A stretch of 43,823 bases of DNA from an uncultured Oscillospiraceae bacterium (GCA_958423465.1 CATZRD010000017.1:1-43823), one strand, 5' to 3'; shown: positions 22,283 through 30,836, numbered from the stretch's first letter. Translations and numbers: made by a program. Notes: generated by a model not told the origin, from the letters alone.

Positions 22283-23251
22283 TCACTGTCTGTCCGCCCG
22301 GCGGCAGACGAAGCTGTACCAGCCCTCGGAGGCGTTGGCTTTCTGGATGGTGAAGCCCGCCTCCTCCAATTTGCCCCGGACCTCCTCCGCACGGTCGTCG
22401 ATGATGCCGGAGCAGATGAACACGCCGTGGGGAGCCATCAGCTGTCCCGCCGTGGGGGCCAGGGCGATGATCACATCGGCGACGATGTTGGCGACTACGA
22501 TGTCATAGCCGCTTCCCATCTCCCGGCGGAGTTTTTCGTCCAGCACCACGTCCCCGGCCCGGACGGTGTACCGCGCCCGGTCCACGCCGTTGAGAGCGGC
22601 GTTTTCATAGGCCACCCCCACCGCCTTCTCGTCGATGTCGCAGGCGAAGGCGCTGTCCGCCCCCAGCAGCAGGGCGGCGATGGAGAGGATGCCGCTGCCG
22701 CAGCCCAGGTCCAGCACCCGCATACCGGGGCGCACCCGCTTTTCCAGGGCCTGGAGGCACAGCCGGGTGGTGGCGTGGCTGCCGGTGCCGAAGGTGAGAC
22801 CGGGGTTCAGCCGGAGAGCCACCCGGCCATGGGGGTCCGCCTCCTCCCAGTCGGGGATGACGATGAGCCGCTCCCCGATCTCCATGGGCTTGTAGAACTG
22901 CTTCCAGTTGTTCTCCCAGTCCGCGTCCTCCACGCCGTCCATGGTCATGATGAGGGGAGCGCAGTCCGGACGCCGCTTTTTCAGCTCCGCCAGGGCGATG
23001 CGGGCCGCCGCCACCTGGGTGAAGCCCCCCTCGTCGTCGGGGACGTAGAAGGTGACCCGGCACTTGCCGGCCATGGACCGGTCCAGCTCCTCGTCCACAT
23101 AGTCCCAATACTGGCGGTTCTGTTCCAGAAACTCCCGGAAATCCCCCTCGTCCTCAATGACCAGGCCGTCGATGCCCAGGGCGCTGAGGGCGTCGCACAC
23201 CGGCTGCAGGCCGGCGGGGGAAGTGTCGATGTGCAGAGCTAACCACTTCAT
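22283..23251 (-). CDS. prmA: Ribosomal protein L11 methyltransferase
   Basis: A 322-residue SAM-dependent enzyme that methylates lysines and the N-terminus of ribosomal protein L11. The N-terminal L11-binding domain is followed by the class I methyltransferase fold: GTGSHATT (155-162), DLGCGSG (181-187) and VANIVAD. Length is typical. The ATG at 23251 is 57 nt after cobC. A TTGAAA-17-TATACA sequence ends just before the ATG; if used it would give a leaderless transcript, so it may be chance. Its grouping with cobalamin genes looks incidental. Confidence 0.94.
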   Translation of the reverse strand: MKWLALHIDTSPAGLQPVCDALSALGIDGLVIEDEGDFREFLEQNRQYWDYVDEELDRSMAGKCRVTFYVPDDEGGFTQVAAARIALAELKKRRPDCAPLIMTMDGVEDADWENNWKQFYKPMEIGERLIVIPDWEEADPHGRVALRLNPGLTFGTGSHATTRLCLQALEKRVRPGMRVLDLGCGSGILSIAALLLGADSAFACDIDEKAVGVAYENAALNGVDRARYTVRAGDVVLDEKLRREMGSGYDIVVANIVADVIIALAPTAGQLMAPHGVFICSGIIDDRAEEVRGKLEEAGFTIQKANASEGWYSFVCRRADRQ

Positions 23252-23308
23252 GGCTGTATACCTCGTTTATGTTACGATTTCAATAGGCATGATACCGAAA
23301 AATCGGGC

Positions 23309-23869
23309 CTACAGCGCCGCCTCTACCCGCAGGGCTTCGCCGTCCCAGCGGCAGCGGAAGCCGCCTCCGGGGGGACACTGCCAGGCGTAGAACTGATGGG
23401 TGGCCTCCAGGGCCTCCAGCAGGCACATGATGGTGCCGCCGTGGACCACCAGAGCGGCGGTCTCGCCCTCGCCGCAGGCGGCCATCAGTCCCCGGAAGGC
23501 CCGGACCGACCGCTCCCGCTGCTCCGGCATGCTCTCGCCGCCGGGAGGGGCCTCCTGCCCGCCGGAGCCGAGCCAGGCCCGGTAGGCGGCGTCATCCTTC
23601 AATTCCCCGTAGGTGCGCATCTCGAACGCGCCGAAGGCGCACTCCCGCAGGTCCGGGACCGCCTCCTGATCCTGACCGGGGAAGAGGATCGCCGCCGTTT
23701 CCCGGCAGCGCCGCAGAGGGGAGACGAAGAGCCGGTCCGCCGCGTACCGCCGTCCCCTCAGGGCGGCAATTCCCTGGGGGCACAGCGGCAGGTCCGTGGA
23801 GCCCACATACCGCCGCTCCAGGTTGCCCTGGGTCTGGCCGTGGCGGAGGAGCAGCACCGTTACAGCCAC
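23309..23869 (-). CDS. cobC: Histidine phosphatase, probable alpha-ribazole phosphatase
   Basis: A 186-residue phosphoglycerate-mutase-fold phosphatase. The nucleophile is in LRHGQT (His10), with S-P-L-R-R-C-R-E-T-A as the second Arg motif, the acidic ECAFGAFE loop and a late VHGG. E-C-x-F-G-x-F-E is typical of CobC, which dephosphorylates alpha-ribazole phosphate or cobalamin phosphate in the last step of B12 assembly. The GTG start overlaps the cobS stop by 10 bases, so cobS and cobC are coupled. A generic sugar phosphatase is the alternative, but the neighbour makes CobC likely. Confidence 0.85.
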   Translation of the reverse strand: MAVTVLLLRHGQTQGNLERRYVGSTDLPLCPQGIAALRGRRYAADRLFVSPLRRCRETAAILFPGQDQEAVPDLRECAFGAFEMRTYGELKDDAAYRAWLGSGGQEAPPGGESMPEQRERSVRAFRGLMAACGEGETAALVVHGGTIMCLLEALEATHQFYAWQCPPGGGFRCRWDGEALRVEAAL

Positions 23870-24624
23870 AGGGCCGCCCCCCTCTCCGCCAGCACCACGG
23901 CGGCCAGCAGGCCCAGCTCGCCCACCTGGATGAACCAGCCCGCCAGATCCCCGGTGAAGCCGCCGAACTCCCGGAGGGCCATGGCGCGGTAGATGAAATA
24001 AAAGACGATCATGACGATCAGGGCCGCCCCGCCGGCGATAAGGTCCCCCCACAGGAGGACCAGAGCGGCCCAGAGGAGCAGATACAGGGCCAGGACCCAC
24101 CAGGGGAACCGGCTGCCGGATTTCAGGGTGGCCCCCATGCCCGCCCGGGCGGAGGGCAGGCGCTGGATGGCCCAGGCGGCGAAGGTCCGGCTGAGGACGA
24201 AGCCCGCGGCCACCGTGGGGACGGAGACCGCCTGAGCCGTCAGGGCAAAGGTCAGCAGAAACCACACGCAGCACCAGATGACGGCGAAGGCCCCGGCGCT
24301 GGAGTCCTTGAGGATGGCCAGCTTTTTTTCCCGGGGGGCGTGGGAGGCCAGGGCGTCCACGGTGTCGCAGTAGCCGTCCAGATGGATGCCCCCGGTGACC
24401 AGGACCGGCAGCACCGTCAGCAGAGCGGCCCGGAGGAGCGGACTGAACCCCAGCAGGGCGCTGAGCCGGTCCGTCAGGCAGTACAGAGCGCCGATGACCA
24501 GCCCCACCAGAGGGAGCAGGGACAGGGTGTGGCGCATATTGTCCTCACTCCACTCCACCTGGGGCATGGGGATGCGGGAGTAGGTGGAAAAGGTGATGGC
24601 CAGGGAGGCCAGCAGTCGTCTCAT
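23860..24624 (-). CDS. cobS: Adenosylcobinamide-GDP ribazoletransferase (cobalamin synthase)
   Basis: A 254-residue membrane enzyme with about six helices that joins adenosylcobinamide-GDP to alpha-ribazole (phosphate) to give cobalamin (phosphate). The signature H-L-D-G-x-x-D-T-x-D-A lies in GGIHLDGYCDTVDAL, the Mg2+ site, and FTGDLAGW is near the C-terminus. Length matches the family. No other cob genes are here, so cobinamide salvage or a pathway encoded elsewhere must feed it. The ribosome site is weak (AAAGAAAAGAG). Confidence 0.92.
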   Translation of the reverse strand: MRRLLASLAITFSTYSRIPMPQVEWSEDNMRHTLSLLPLVGLVIGALYCLTDRLSALLGFSPLLRAALLTVLPVLVTGGIHLDGYCDTVDALASHAPREKKLAILKDSSAGAFAVIWCCVWFLLTFALTAQAVSVPTVAAGFVLSRTFAAWAIQRLPSARAGMGATLKSGSRFPWWVLALYLLLWAALVLLWGDLIAGGAALIVMIVFYFIYRAMALREFGGFTGDLAGWFIQVGELGLLAAVVLAERGAALWL

Positions 24625-24661
24625 GGCACGGTTCTCTTTTCTTTCAGATGGGATTTTCTCT

Positions 24662-24690
24662 ATTGTACCACGCGCCGGCGGATGTGGGAA
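24662..24690 (-). promoter_or_regulatory. Weak promoter candidate of cobS-cobC
   Basis: On the minus strand TTCCCA, 17 bp, TACAAT with an extended TG. The leader would be about 35 nt; there is no cobalamin riboswitch. Confidence 0.45.
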
Positions 24691-24739
24691 GATGCTTTTG
24701 CATTTTTTGGGACTTTCACGGGGGATGAAAAAATATTCC

Positions 24740-24768
24740 TTGACAAATGGGGGCGGGGCGTGTAAACT
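24740..24768 (+). promoter_or_regulatory. Promoter of T-box 1 and ligase 1
   Basis: TTGACA, 17 bp, TAAACT. RNA should begin near 24775, just before the T-box. Confidence 0.85.
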
Positions 24769-24774
24769 GCAAAG

Positions 24775-25069
24775 CAAGTGAATAGAAAAGCGATGACGAA
24801 GACGGACGAGAAGGTTCTGCCCGCAGAGAGCCGGGGACGGTGAGATCCCGGCGGCAGGAGGTCTCATGTGTCCCATCCCTTCCGAGCTGGAGGTCCGAAC
24901 CCCCTGATGGGCAAGTAGACGCCTCCCGTGACTGCCGCGTTAGAGCATAGGGCTTGCTGGAGCCTGAAGGGGCGTCTCCTCCGGGAGCGCAATTTGAGTG
25001 GTACCGCGGGTACATAACTGGGTTATGACTCGTCTCAAGAGAAACCTCTTGGGACGGGTTTTTGTTTTT
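24775..25069 (+). promoter_or_regulatory. T-box leader 1
   Basis: A tRNA-sensing leader that lets transcription continue when a given tRNA is uncharged. Stem I features: GATGACGAAGA, the distal AGAGAGC and GACGGTGAGA loops (around 24825-24845). The antiterminator bulge TGGTACCGCGG is at 24999-25009. A terminator (CGTCTCAAGAG / CTCTTGGGACG plus T-run) runs 25031-25069. The variable base in TGGT implies a tRNA with A73. I could not fix the specifier codon by hand: the 3' side of Stem I folds in more than one way. It controls ligase 1 directly downstream. Confidence 0.93.
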
Positions 25070-25124
25070 CTATTCACCACAATATCCGCGCCGCCCGTCC
25101 GGCGCGCCGTAGGAGGATCAGCAT

Positions 25125-27398
25125 ATGGAACCTACCCGTGTGGCAAACGAGCTTCTGGAGATCGCCTTCCGTATCCGGGAGATGCGGGGGATCTGCGGCT
25201 ACTCCCAGGAGGAGATGGCCCGCAGGACCGACACCACCCCCGACCAGTACCGGGCCTATGAGGCGGGGGCGGCGGACCTGCCCTTTACCTTTATTCACAA
25301 GTGCTCCCTGGCCTTCGGCATCGGCATCACCGACCTGCTGGAGGGACACAGCGCCCACCTGAGCAGCTATACCGTCACCCGGAAGGGCCAGGGCCAGCAG
25401 ACCGCCAAGGAGCCGGGCATCGAGATAAGCAACCTGGCCCCCTTCTTCCGCAACAAGCTGGCGGAGCCGTACTATGTGACCTACGACTACGACGAGAGCC
25501 AGCAGCACCGCCCCATCCACCTCACCACCCACTCCGGCCAGGAGTTCGACATCGTTCTCTCCGGCCAGCTGAAGGTCCAGGTGGGGGAGCACACGGAGAT
25601 CCTGGGGGAGGGGGACAGCATCCTCTACAACTCCTCCACCCCTCACGGCATGATCGCGGTGGGCGGCGCGCCCTGCGTATTCTGCGCCGTGGTCATCTCC
25701 GGCGAGAAAACCGACGAGAAGGCGGTGCGCCAGTCCATCGTCCAGGCCCGTACCAGCGAGGAGTACGTGGTCAAGCCCTTTATCCACGCCGTGGAGGACG
25801 CCAACGGGGTGCTCCAGTCCCTGGAATTCCCCAACGCGGACCAGTTCAACTTCGCCTTCGACTGCGTGGACGCCATCGCCGCCAAGTATCCGGAGAAGCT
25901 GGCCATGCTCCACCTGGACCACAACAAGACGGAGCGCCGCTTCACCTTCGAGGATATGTCCCGGGCCTCCAGCCGGGCGGCCAACTACTTCAAGGCCCTG
26001 GGGATCAAACGGGGGGACCGGGTGATGCTGGTGCTGAAGCGCCACTACCAGTTCTGGTTCGCCATTCTGGGGCTGCACAAGCTGGGGGCCGTGGCCATCC
26101 CCGCCACCAACCAGCTTCAGGCCCACGACTTCTCCTACCGCTTCAACGCTGCGGGAATCAGCGCCATCGTCTGCACCGCCGACGGCGACGCGGCCCGTCA
26201 GGTGGAGCTGGCGGAGGCGGAGAGTCCCACTCTGACCACCAAGATCCTGGTGGGCGGCAGCCGCCCGGGCTGGCGGGACTTCGACCAGGAGTACACCATG
26301 TACCGCAGCAAGTTCGAGCGGACGGCGGACGCCCCCTGCGGCGAGGACCTGATGCTCATGTTCTTTACCTCCGGCACCACCGGCTATCCCAAGATCGCCG
26401 CCCACAACTACAAGTACGCCCTGGGCCACTACATCACCGCCAAATACTGGCACTGCGTCCACGCCGACGGCCTGCACTTCACCATCAGCGAGACCGGCTG
26501 GGGCAAGGCCCTGTGGGGCAAGCTGTACGGCCAGTGGCTGTGCGAGGGGGCCGTGTTCACCTACGACTTCGATAAGTTCGACGCCGCCGACATTCTCCCT
26601 CTCTTCGCCAAGTATCATATCACCACCTTCTGCGCGCCGCCTACCATGTACCGGATGCTCATCAAGGAGGATCTGAGCCGGTACGACCTGAGCAGCATCC
26701 GGCACGCCACCACCGCCGGCGAGGCCCTGAACCCGGAGGTGTTCCGCCAGTTCGAGGCCCAGACCGGCCTGCAGATCTACGAGGGCTTCGGCCAGACGGA
26801 GACCACCCTGACCGTGGGCAATCTGGTGGGCAACAAGCAGAAGATCGGTTCCATGGGCAGACCCATCCCCACCTATGACCTGGTGCTGGTGGACGGCGAC
26901 GGCAACCCGGTGGCCCGGGGCGAGAACGGCGAGATCTGCATCCGCGCCGGCGGGGAGAACGGCGTCCCCTGCGGCCTCTTCGCCGGGTATTACGGCGACC
27001 CGGCCCAGACGGCGGAGGTCTGGCACGACGGCTTGTACCACACCCGGGACGTGGCCTGGCAGGATGAGGACGGCTACCTCTGGTATGTGGGCCGGGCGGA
27101 CGACGTCATCAAGTCCTCCGGTTACCGCATCGGGCCCTTCGAGATCGAGAGCGTCATCATGGAGCTGCCCTATGTGCTGGAGTGCGGCGTCAGCGCCGCT
27201 CCCGACGAGATCCGGGGCCAGGTGGTCAAGGCCAGCATCGTGCTGGTGAAGGGCGTGGAGGGCACCGAGGCGCTGAAAAAGGAGATCCAGGACTATGTGA
27301 AGCACCACACCGCCCCCTATAAGTATCCCCGCATCGTGGTGTTCAAAGACGAGCTGCCCAAGACCATCAGCGGGAAGATCATGCGGAACAGACTGTAG
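25125..27398 (+). CDS. HTH-cupin-acyl-CoA synthetase fusion, paralogue 1
   Basis: A 757-residue three-part protein. An XRE-type HTH (about 12-74) is followed by a cupin (about 128-190; HSGQE at 136-140, P-H at 173-174, as in ligand-sensing cupins of regulators) and an adenylate-forming ligase (about 235-757) closest to medium-chain acyl-CoA synthetases (ACSM type). Ligase motifs: TSGTTGYPK (415-423), YEGFGQTE (552-559), catalytic Lys751 in PKTISGK. It would make acyl-CoA from a carboxylic acid, ATP and CoA. In the hinge motif it reads YHTRD where the family and paralogue 2 have YHTGD. The family accepts short branched and aromatic acids; the actual substrate is unknown. T-box 1 controls it; AGGAGG sits 8 nt before the ATG. 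The HTH may regulate DNA or be structural. Confidence 0.88.
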   Translation: MEPTRVANELLEIAFRIREMRGICGYSQEEMARRTDTTPDQYRAYEAGAADLPFTFIHKCSLAFGIGITDLLEGHSAHLSSYTVTRKGQGQQTAKEPGIEISNLAPFFRNKLAEPYYVTYDYDESQQHRPIHLTTHSGQEFDIVLSGQLKVQVGEHTEILGEGDSILYNSSTPHGMIAVGGAPCVFCAVVISGEKTDEKAVRQSIVQARTSEEYVVKPFIHAVEDANGVLQSLEFPNADQFNFAFDCVDAIAAKYPEKLAMLHLDHNKTERRFTFEDMSRASSRAANYFKALGIKRGDRVMLVLKRHYQFWFAILGLHKLGAVAIPATNQLQAHDFSYRFNAAGISAIVCTADGDAARQVELAEAESPTLTTKILVGGSRPGWRDFDQEYTMYRSKFERTADAPCGEDLMLMFFTSGTTGYPKIAAHNYKYALGHYITAKYWHCVHADGLHFTISETGWGKALWGKLYGQWLCEGAVFTYDFDKFDAADILPLFAKYHITTFCAPPTMYRMLIKEDLSRYDLSSIRHATTAGEALNPEVFRQFEAQTGLQIYEGFGQTETTLTVGNLVGNKQKIGSMGRPIPTYDLVLVDGDGNPVARGENGEICIRAGGENGVPCGLFAGYYGDPAQTAEVWHDGLYHTRDVAWQDEDGYLWYVGRADDVIKSSGYRIGPFEIESVIMELPYVLECGVSAAPDEIRGQVVKASIVLVKGVEGTEALKKEIQDYVKHHTAPYKYPRIVVFKDELPKTISGKIMRNRL

Positions 27399-27440
27399 GA
27401 CTGCCGCCCCCCTGGGGGGCAAAAAAGCAAAAATTTCTTC

Positions 27441-27470
27441 TTGACCATTTGCCAACAGATATGGTAAGAT
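27441..27470 (+). promoter_or_regulatory. Promoter of T-box 2 and the VOR operon
   Basis: TTGACC, 18 bp, TAAGAT. A GC hairpin after ligase 1 (27409-27422) has no T-run, so some read-through from ligase 1 is possible. Confidence 0.7.
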
Positions 27471-27476
27471 AGTGCC

Positions 27477-27785
27477 ACAATTTTATAGCGGCCCATGAGG
27501 CCGCCCCAAAGACTGTGACGGAGAGGGCTTGGGAGGTAGTTTTTCAGAGAGCCGGCGGCTGGTGCGAGCCGGTAAAACGAAACCTGAGCAGGTAGCTCCT
27601 GAGTCGGAAGGAAGAAACCGGCGGCGACGCCGGGATTAGACCCTTCCCGTATGGCCGCGTCAAGGCGCAGGGCTTGCCGGAGCCCGATGAGGGGCGTTTC
27701 GGATGAAACGCAATTTGAGTGGTACCGCGGGTATAGAAATACTCGTCTCAAAGATCACCATATCTTTGGGGCGAGTTTTGTTTTG
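27477..27785 (+). promoter_or_regulatory. T-box leader 2 (best specifier GUA, Val)
   Basis: The second T-box. A kink-turn-like base (GACT-GTGAC-GGAG pairing with CTCC-TG-AGTC), then Stem I with the distal AGAGAGC and GGTGCGA loops, lead to TGGTACCGCGG at 27720-27730 and a terminator at 27741-27785. In my fold the triplet just before the lower helix is GUA followed by G, which reads as valine. The A73 implied by TGGT agrees with tRNA-Val. Other triplets nearby (AGG, GGU) fit less well; GGU would need TGGA. Confidence is high for the class, low for the codon. Confidence 0.92.
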
Positions 27786-27818
27786 CCCCAGGCGCGGAGA
27801 GCGCGAGGAGGAAACGCC

Positions 27819-30113
27819 ATGAAACAGCAAATGACCGCCGGACTGGACCTGAAGCTGCGGGAGATGGCCCAGCGGATCCGGGAGCTGCGGGAGATCGTGG
27901 GCCTGACGCCGGAGCAGATGGCCGGGCTCACCGACGTGACCGCGGAGGAGTACCGGCTGTGCGAGGCCGGGGAGCGGGACCTGAACTTCGCTTTTATCTA
28001 CCGCTGCGCCCAGGCCCTGGGCGTGGACGTCACCGACATCATCGAGGGCGCCAGCCCGAGGCTTTCCAACTACACCCTTACCCGGGCGGGGGAGGGCCAG
28101 CACATCGAGCACGCCAACGGCATGACCTACTACAACATGGCCGCCCGGTTCAAAAAGCGGGTGGCGGAGCCCCTGTATGTGGTGGCCCAGTACAGCGACG
28201 AGGCCCAGCTCCGGCCCATCGACTGCACCAGCCACTCCGGCCAGGAGTGCGATATCGTCCTCTCCGGCCAGCTGAAGGTCCAGGTGGGGGAGCACATCGA
28301 GATCCTGAACCCCGGGGACACCATTTATTACAATTCCACCGCCCCCCACGGCATGATCGCCACCGGCGGCCGGGACTGCGTGTTCTACGCCATCGTTCTG
28401 GAGGGGGACGACCAGGTCCAGCCCCTGCCGGTCCCGGAGAAGAAACTGGAGCGGCGGAAGGCCCCGGAGGCGGCGGACCGGGAGCCGCGGATCTGGGAGA
28501 AGTTCCTCTCCGTGGAGGAGCGGGAGGACGGCTCCCTGGAGAAGATCCGCTTCAAGGACCCGGACCGGTTCAACTTCGCCTTCGACGTGGTGGACGGCCT
28601 GGCCCGGCGGAAACCCGACAAGCTGGCCATGCTCCACGTGGACCGCAGCAAGGTGGAGCGCTACTTCACCTTCGCGGATATGTCCCGCTACTCCAGCAAG
28701 GCCGCCAACTATTTCCGGGCCCTGGGAATCAGGCGGGGGGACCGGGTGCTGCTGATCCTCCGCCGCCACTACCAGTTCTGGTTTGCCATTCTGGGCCTGC
28801 ACAAGCTGGGGGCGGTGGCGCTGCTGGCCAGCAACCAGATGATGACCCACGACCTGGAGTACCGCTACGAGGCCGCCGGGATCTCCGCCGTGGTCTGCAC
28901 CGCCCACGGGGAGGTCTCCCGCCACGCGGAGGAGGCCGCCCAAAACTTCCCCGACATGACCAGGATCATGGTGGACGGCTGCCGGGAGGGCTGGCACGAC
29001 TTCGACAATGAGTTCCGCCTCTACTCCGACGAGTTCATCCGGGAGAAGGACGCCCCCTGCGGCGAGGACCCCATGCTCATGTTCTTCACCTCCGGCACCA
29101 CCGGCTTCCCCAAGGCGGCGGTCCAGTGCTGCAAGTATCCCCTGGGCCACTTCATCACCGCCAAATACTGGCACTGCGTGGACCCGGAGGGCCTGCACCT
29201 GACCATCTCCGACACCGGCTGGGCCAAGGCCATGTGGGGCAAGCTGTACGGCCAGTGGCTCAACGAGGCCGCCGTGTTCGTCTACGACTTCGACCGCTTT
29301 GACGCCGCCGACATTCTGCCCATGTTCGCCAAGTACCATATCACCACCTTCTGCGCGCCGCCCACCATGTACCGGATGCTCATCAAGGAGGATCTGAGCC
29401 GGTACGACCTGAGCAGCATCCAGCACGCCACCATTGCCGGCGAGGCCCTGAACCCGGAGGTGTTCCACCAGTTCCGGAAGGCCACGGGCCTGAGCCTGAT
29501 GGAGGGCTTCGGCCAGAGCGAGACCACGGTGATGATCGGCAACCTCGTGGGCATGAGCCCCAAGCCCGGCTCCATGGGCAAGCCCGTCCCCCTGTACCCG
29601 GTGGATCTGGTGGACGGCGATGGGAACAGCGTGGCCGACGGCCAGGTGGGCGAGATCGTCATTCGGGCGGAGAAAACGGATATCTGCGGCCTGTTCCGGG
29701 GCTACTACAACAATCCGGAGGGCACGGACGCCGCCTGGCACGACGGACTGTACCACACCGGCGACACCGCCTGGCGGGATGAGGACGGCTACTTCTGGTA
29801 TGTGGGCCGGGTGGACGACCTCATCAAATCCTCGGGCTACCGCATCGGGCCCTTCGAGATCGAGAGCGTCATCATGGAGCTGCCCTATGTGCTGGAGTGC
29901 GGCGTCTCCGCCGCCCCCGACCCCATCCGGGGCCAGGTGGTCAAGGCCAGCATCGTGCTGGTGAAGGGCACGGAGGGCACCGAGGCGCTGAAAAAGGAGA
30001 TCCAGACCTACGTCAAGCAGCATACCGCCCCCTACAAGTACCCCCGCATCATCGTGTTCAGGGACGAGCTGCCCAAGACCACCAGCGGGAAGATCATCCG
30101 CGGCAAACTGTAA
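27819..30113 (+). CDS. HTH-cupin-acyl-CoA synthetase fusion, paralogue 2
   Basis: A 764-residue homologue of the preceding ligase with the same order: HTH (about 18-78), cupin (about 135-200) and acyl-CoA synthetase (about 245-764), with TSGTTGFPK, a GFGQSE motif, the regular YHTGD and catalytic Lys758. Parts of the ligase domain are almost identical to paralogue 1 at the DNA level (26648-26700 with 29368-29420, and 27124-27370 with 29839-30085), while the N-terminal domains are more different. Its linker after the cupin is longer and charged. It heads the operon with VOR and aminotransferase, so its acyl-CoA product most likely feeds VOR. AGGAGG lies before the ATG. Confidence 0.89.
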   Translation: MKQQMTAGLDLKLREMAQRIRELREIVGLTPEQMAGLTDVTAEEYRLCEAGERDLNFAFIYRCAQALGVDVTDIIEGASPRLSNYTLTRAGEGQHIEHANGMTYYNMAARFKKRVAEPLYVVAQYSDEAQLRPIDCTSHSGQECDIVLSGQLKVQVGEHIEILNPGDTIYYNSTAPHGMIATGGRDCVFYAIVLEGDDQVQPLPVPEKKLERRKAPEAADREPRIWEKFLSVEEREDGSLEKIRFKDPDRFNFAFDVVDGLARRKPDKLAMLHVDRSKVERYFTFADMSRYSSKAANYFRALGIRRGDRVLLILRRHYQFWFAILGLHKLGAVALLASNQMMTHDLEYRYEAAGISAVVCTAHGEVSRHAEEAAQNFPDMTRIMVDGCREGWHDFDNEFRLYSDEFIREKDAPCGEDPMLMFFTSGTTGFPKAAVQCCKYPLGHFITAKYWHCVDPEGLHLTISDTGWAKAMWGKLYGQWLNEAAVFVYDFDRFDAADILPMFAKYHITTFCAPPTMYRMLIKEDLSRYDLSSIQHATIAGEALNPEVFHQFRKATGLSLMEGFGQSETTVMIGNLVGMSPKPGSMGKPVPLYPVDLVDGDGNSVADGQVGEIVIRAEKTDICGLFRGYYNNPEGTDAAWHDGLYHTGDTAWRDEDGYFWYVGRVDDLIKSSGYRIGPFEIESVIMELPYVLECGVSAAPDPIRGQVVKASIVLVKGTEGTEALKKEIQTYVKQHTAPYKYPRIIVFRDELPKTTSGKIIRGKL

Positions 30114-30125
30114 CAGGAAACGACT

Positions 30126-30836
30126 ATGGACCATAAACGAGTGACTCTCTTTGCCGGGCACTACGGCTCCGGCAAGACCAATATCGCCGTGAACTACGCC
30201 CTGCTCCTGGCCCGGGAGGGCAAAAGGGCCGCCATCGCGGACCTGGACATCGTGAACCCCTATTTCCGCACCAAGGACAGCGCGCCTGAGCTGACGGCGG
30301 CGGGGGTCGATCTCATCTCCCCCCAGTTCGCCAACTCCAACGTGGACCTGCCCGCCCTGCCGGCGGAGGCCTACCGCCTGGTGGAGGACCGGAGCCTCTT
30401 CGCCGTCATGGACATCGGCGGGGACGACCGGGGGGCCTACGCCCTGGGCCGGTACACCCCCTTTCTCCTGGAGGAGGGGAACTTCCGCATGGCCTTTGTG
30501 GCCAACCCCTGCCGCCCCCTGACCCGGACGCCGGAGGAGGCCCTGGAGGTGATGGGGGAGATCGAGAAGGCCGGGGGCCTGCCCTTTACCTGCATCGTCA
30601 ACAACGCCAACCTGGCCCACGAGACCACGGCGGAGACGGTGCTGGAAGCCCTCCCCTATATGGAACGGCTCAGCGAGCTCAGTGGCCTGCCGGTGTGGAT
30701 GACCTGCGCCGAGGAGCGCTTGGCGGCGGACCTGGCGGGCCGGGTGGAAAACCTGCTGCCCATGAAGCTGCAAAAGAAGTACTTCGACCTGCCGGAGCAG
30801 AAGGCCCCGCCCAAAGCGAGGCCCATCTTCGGCTGA
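30126..30836 (+). CDS. ParA/MinD-superfamily P-loop ATPase
   Basis: A 236-residue SIMIBI-class ATPase with the Walker A GHYGSGKTN (11-19), a following ADLDIVNPYFR, and Walker B in FAVMDIGGD. Related proteins (CobQ/MinD/ArsA/NubP types) position proteins or insert metal and iron-sulfur clusters. The gene lies 12 nt after the ligase and precedes a ferredoxin-dependent enzyme, so a role in maturing the Fe-S clusters of VOR is possible, but no metal-binding Cys motif is evident. Function is therefore open. Confidence 0.8.
   Translation: MDHKRVTLFAGHYGSGKTNIAVNYALLLAREGKRAAIADLDIVNPYFRTKDSAPELTAAGVDLISPQFANSNVDLPALPAEAYRLVEDRSLFAVMDIGGDDRGAYALGRYTPFLLEEGNFRMAFVANPCRPLTRTPEEALEVMGEIEKAGGLPFTCIVNNANLAHETTAETVLEALPYMERLSELSGLPVWMTCAEERLAADLAGRVENLLPMKLQKKYFDLPEQKAPPKARPIFG

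Noticed and set aside
24625..24740. Cobalamin riboswitch before cobS
   Set aside because: No B12-box-like sequence; the interval is short and holds only a weak promoter.
24999..25009. Trp (UGG) as the T-box 1 specifier
   Set aside because: A UGG sits in a plausible loop (GAGCTGGAG), but bacterial tRNA-Trp has G73, which would need TGGC in the bulge rather than the TGGT seen; the loop also fits Stem II/III pairing.
27660..30773. Over 1000-codon open frame on the minus strand across ligase 2
   Set aside because: It is antisense to clear catalytic motifs, with low-complexity content; it also crosses the T-box.
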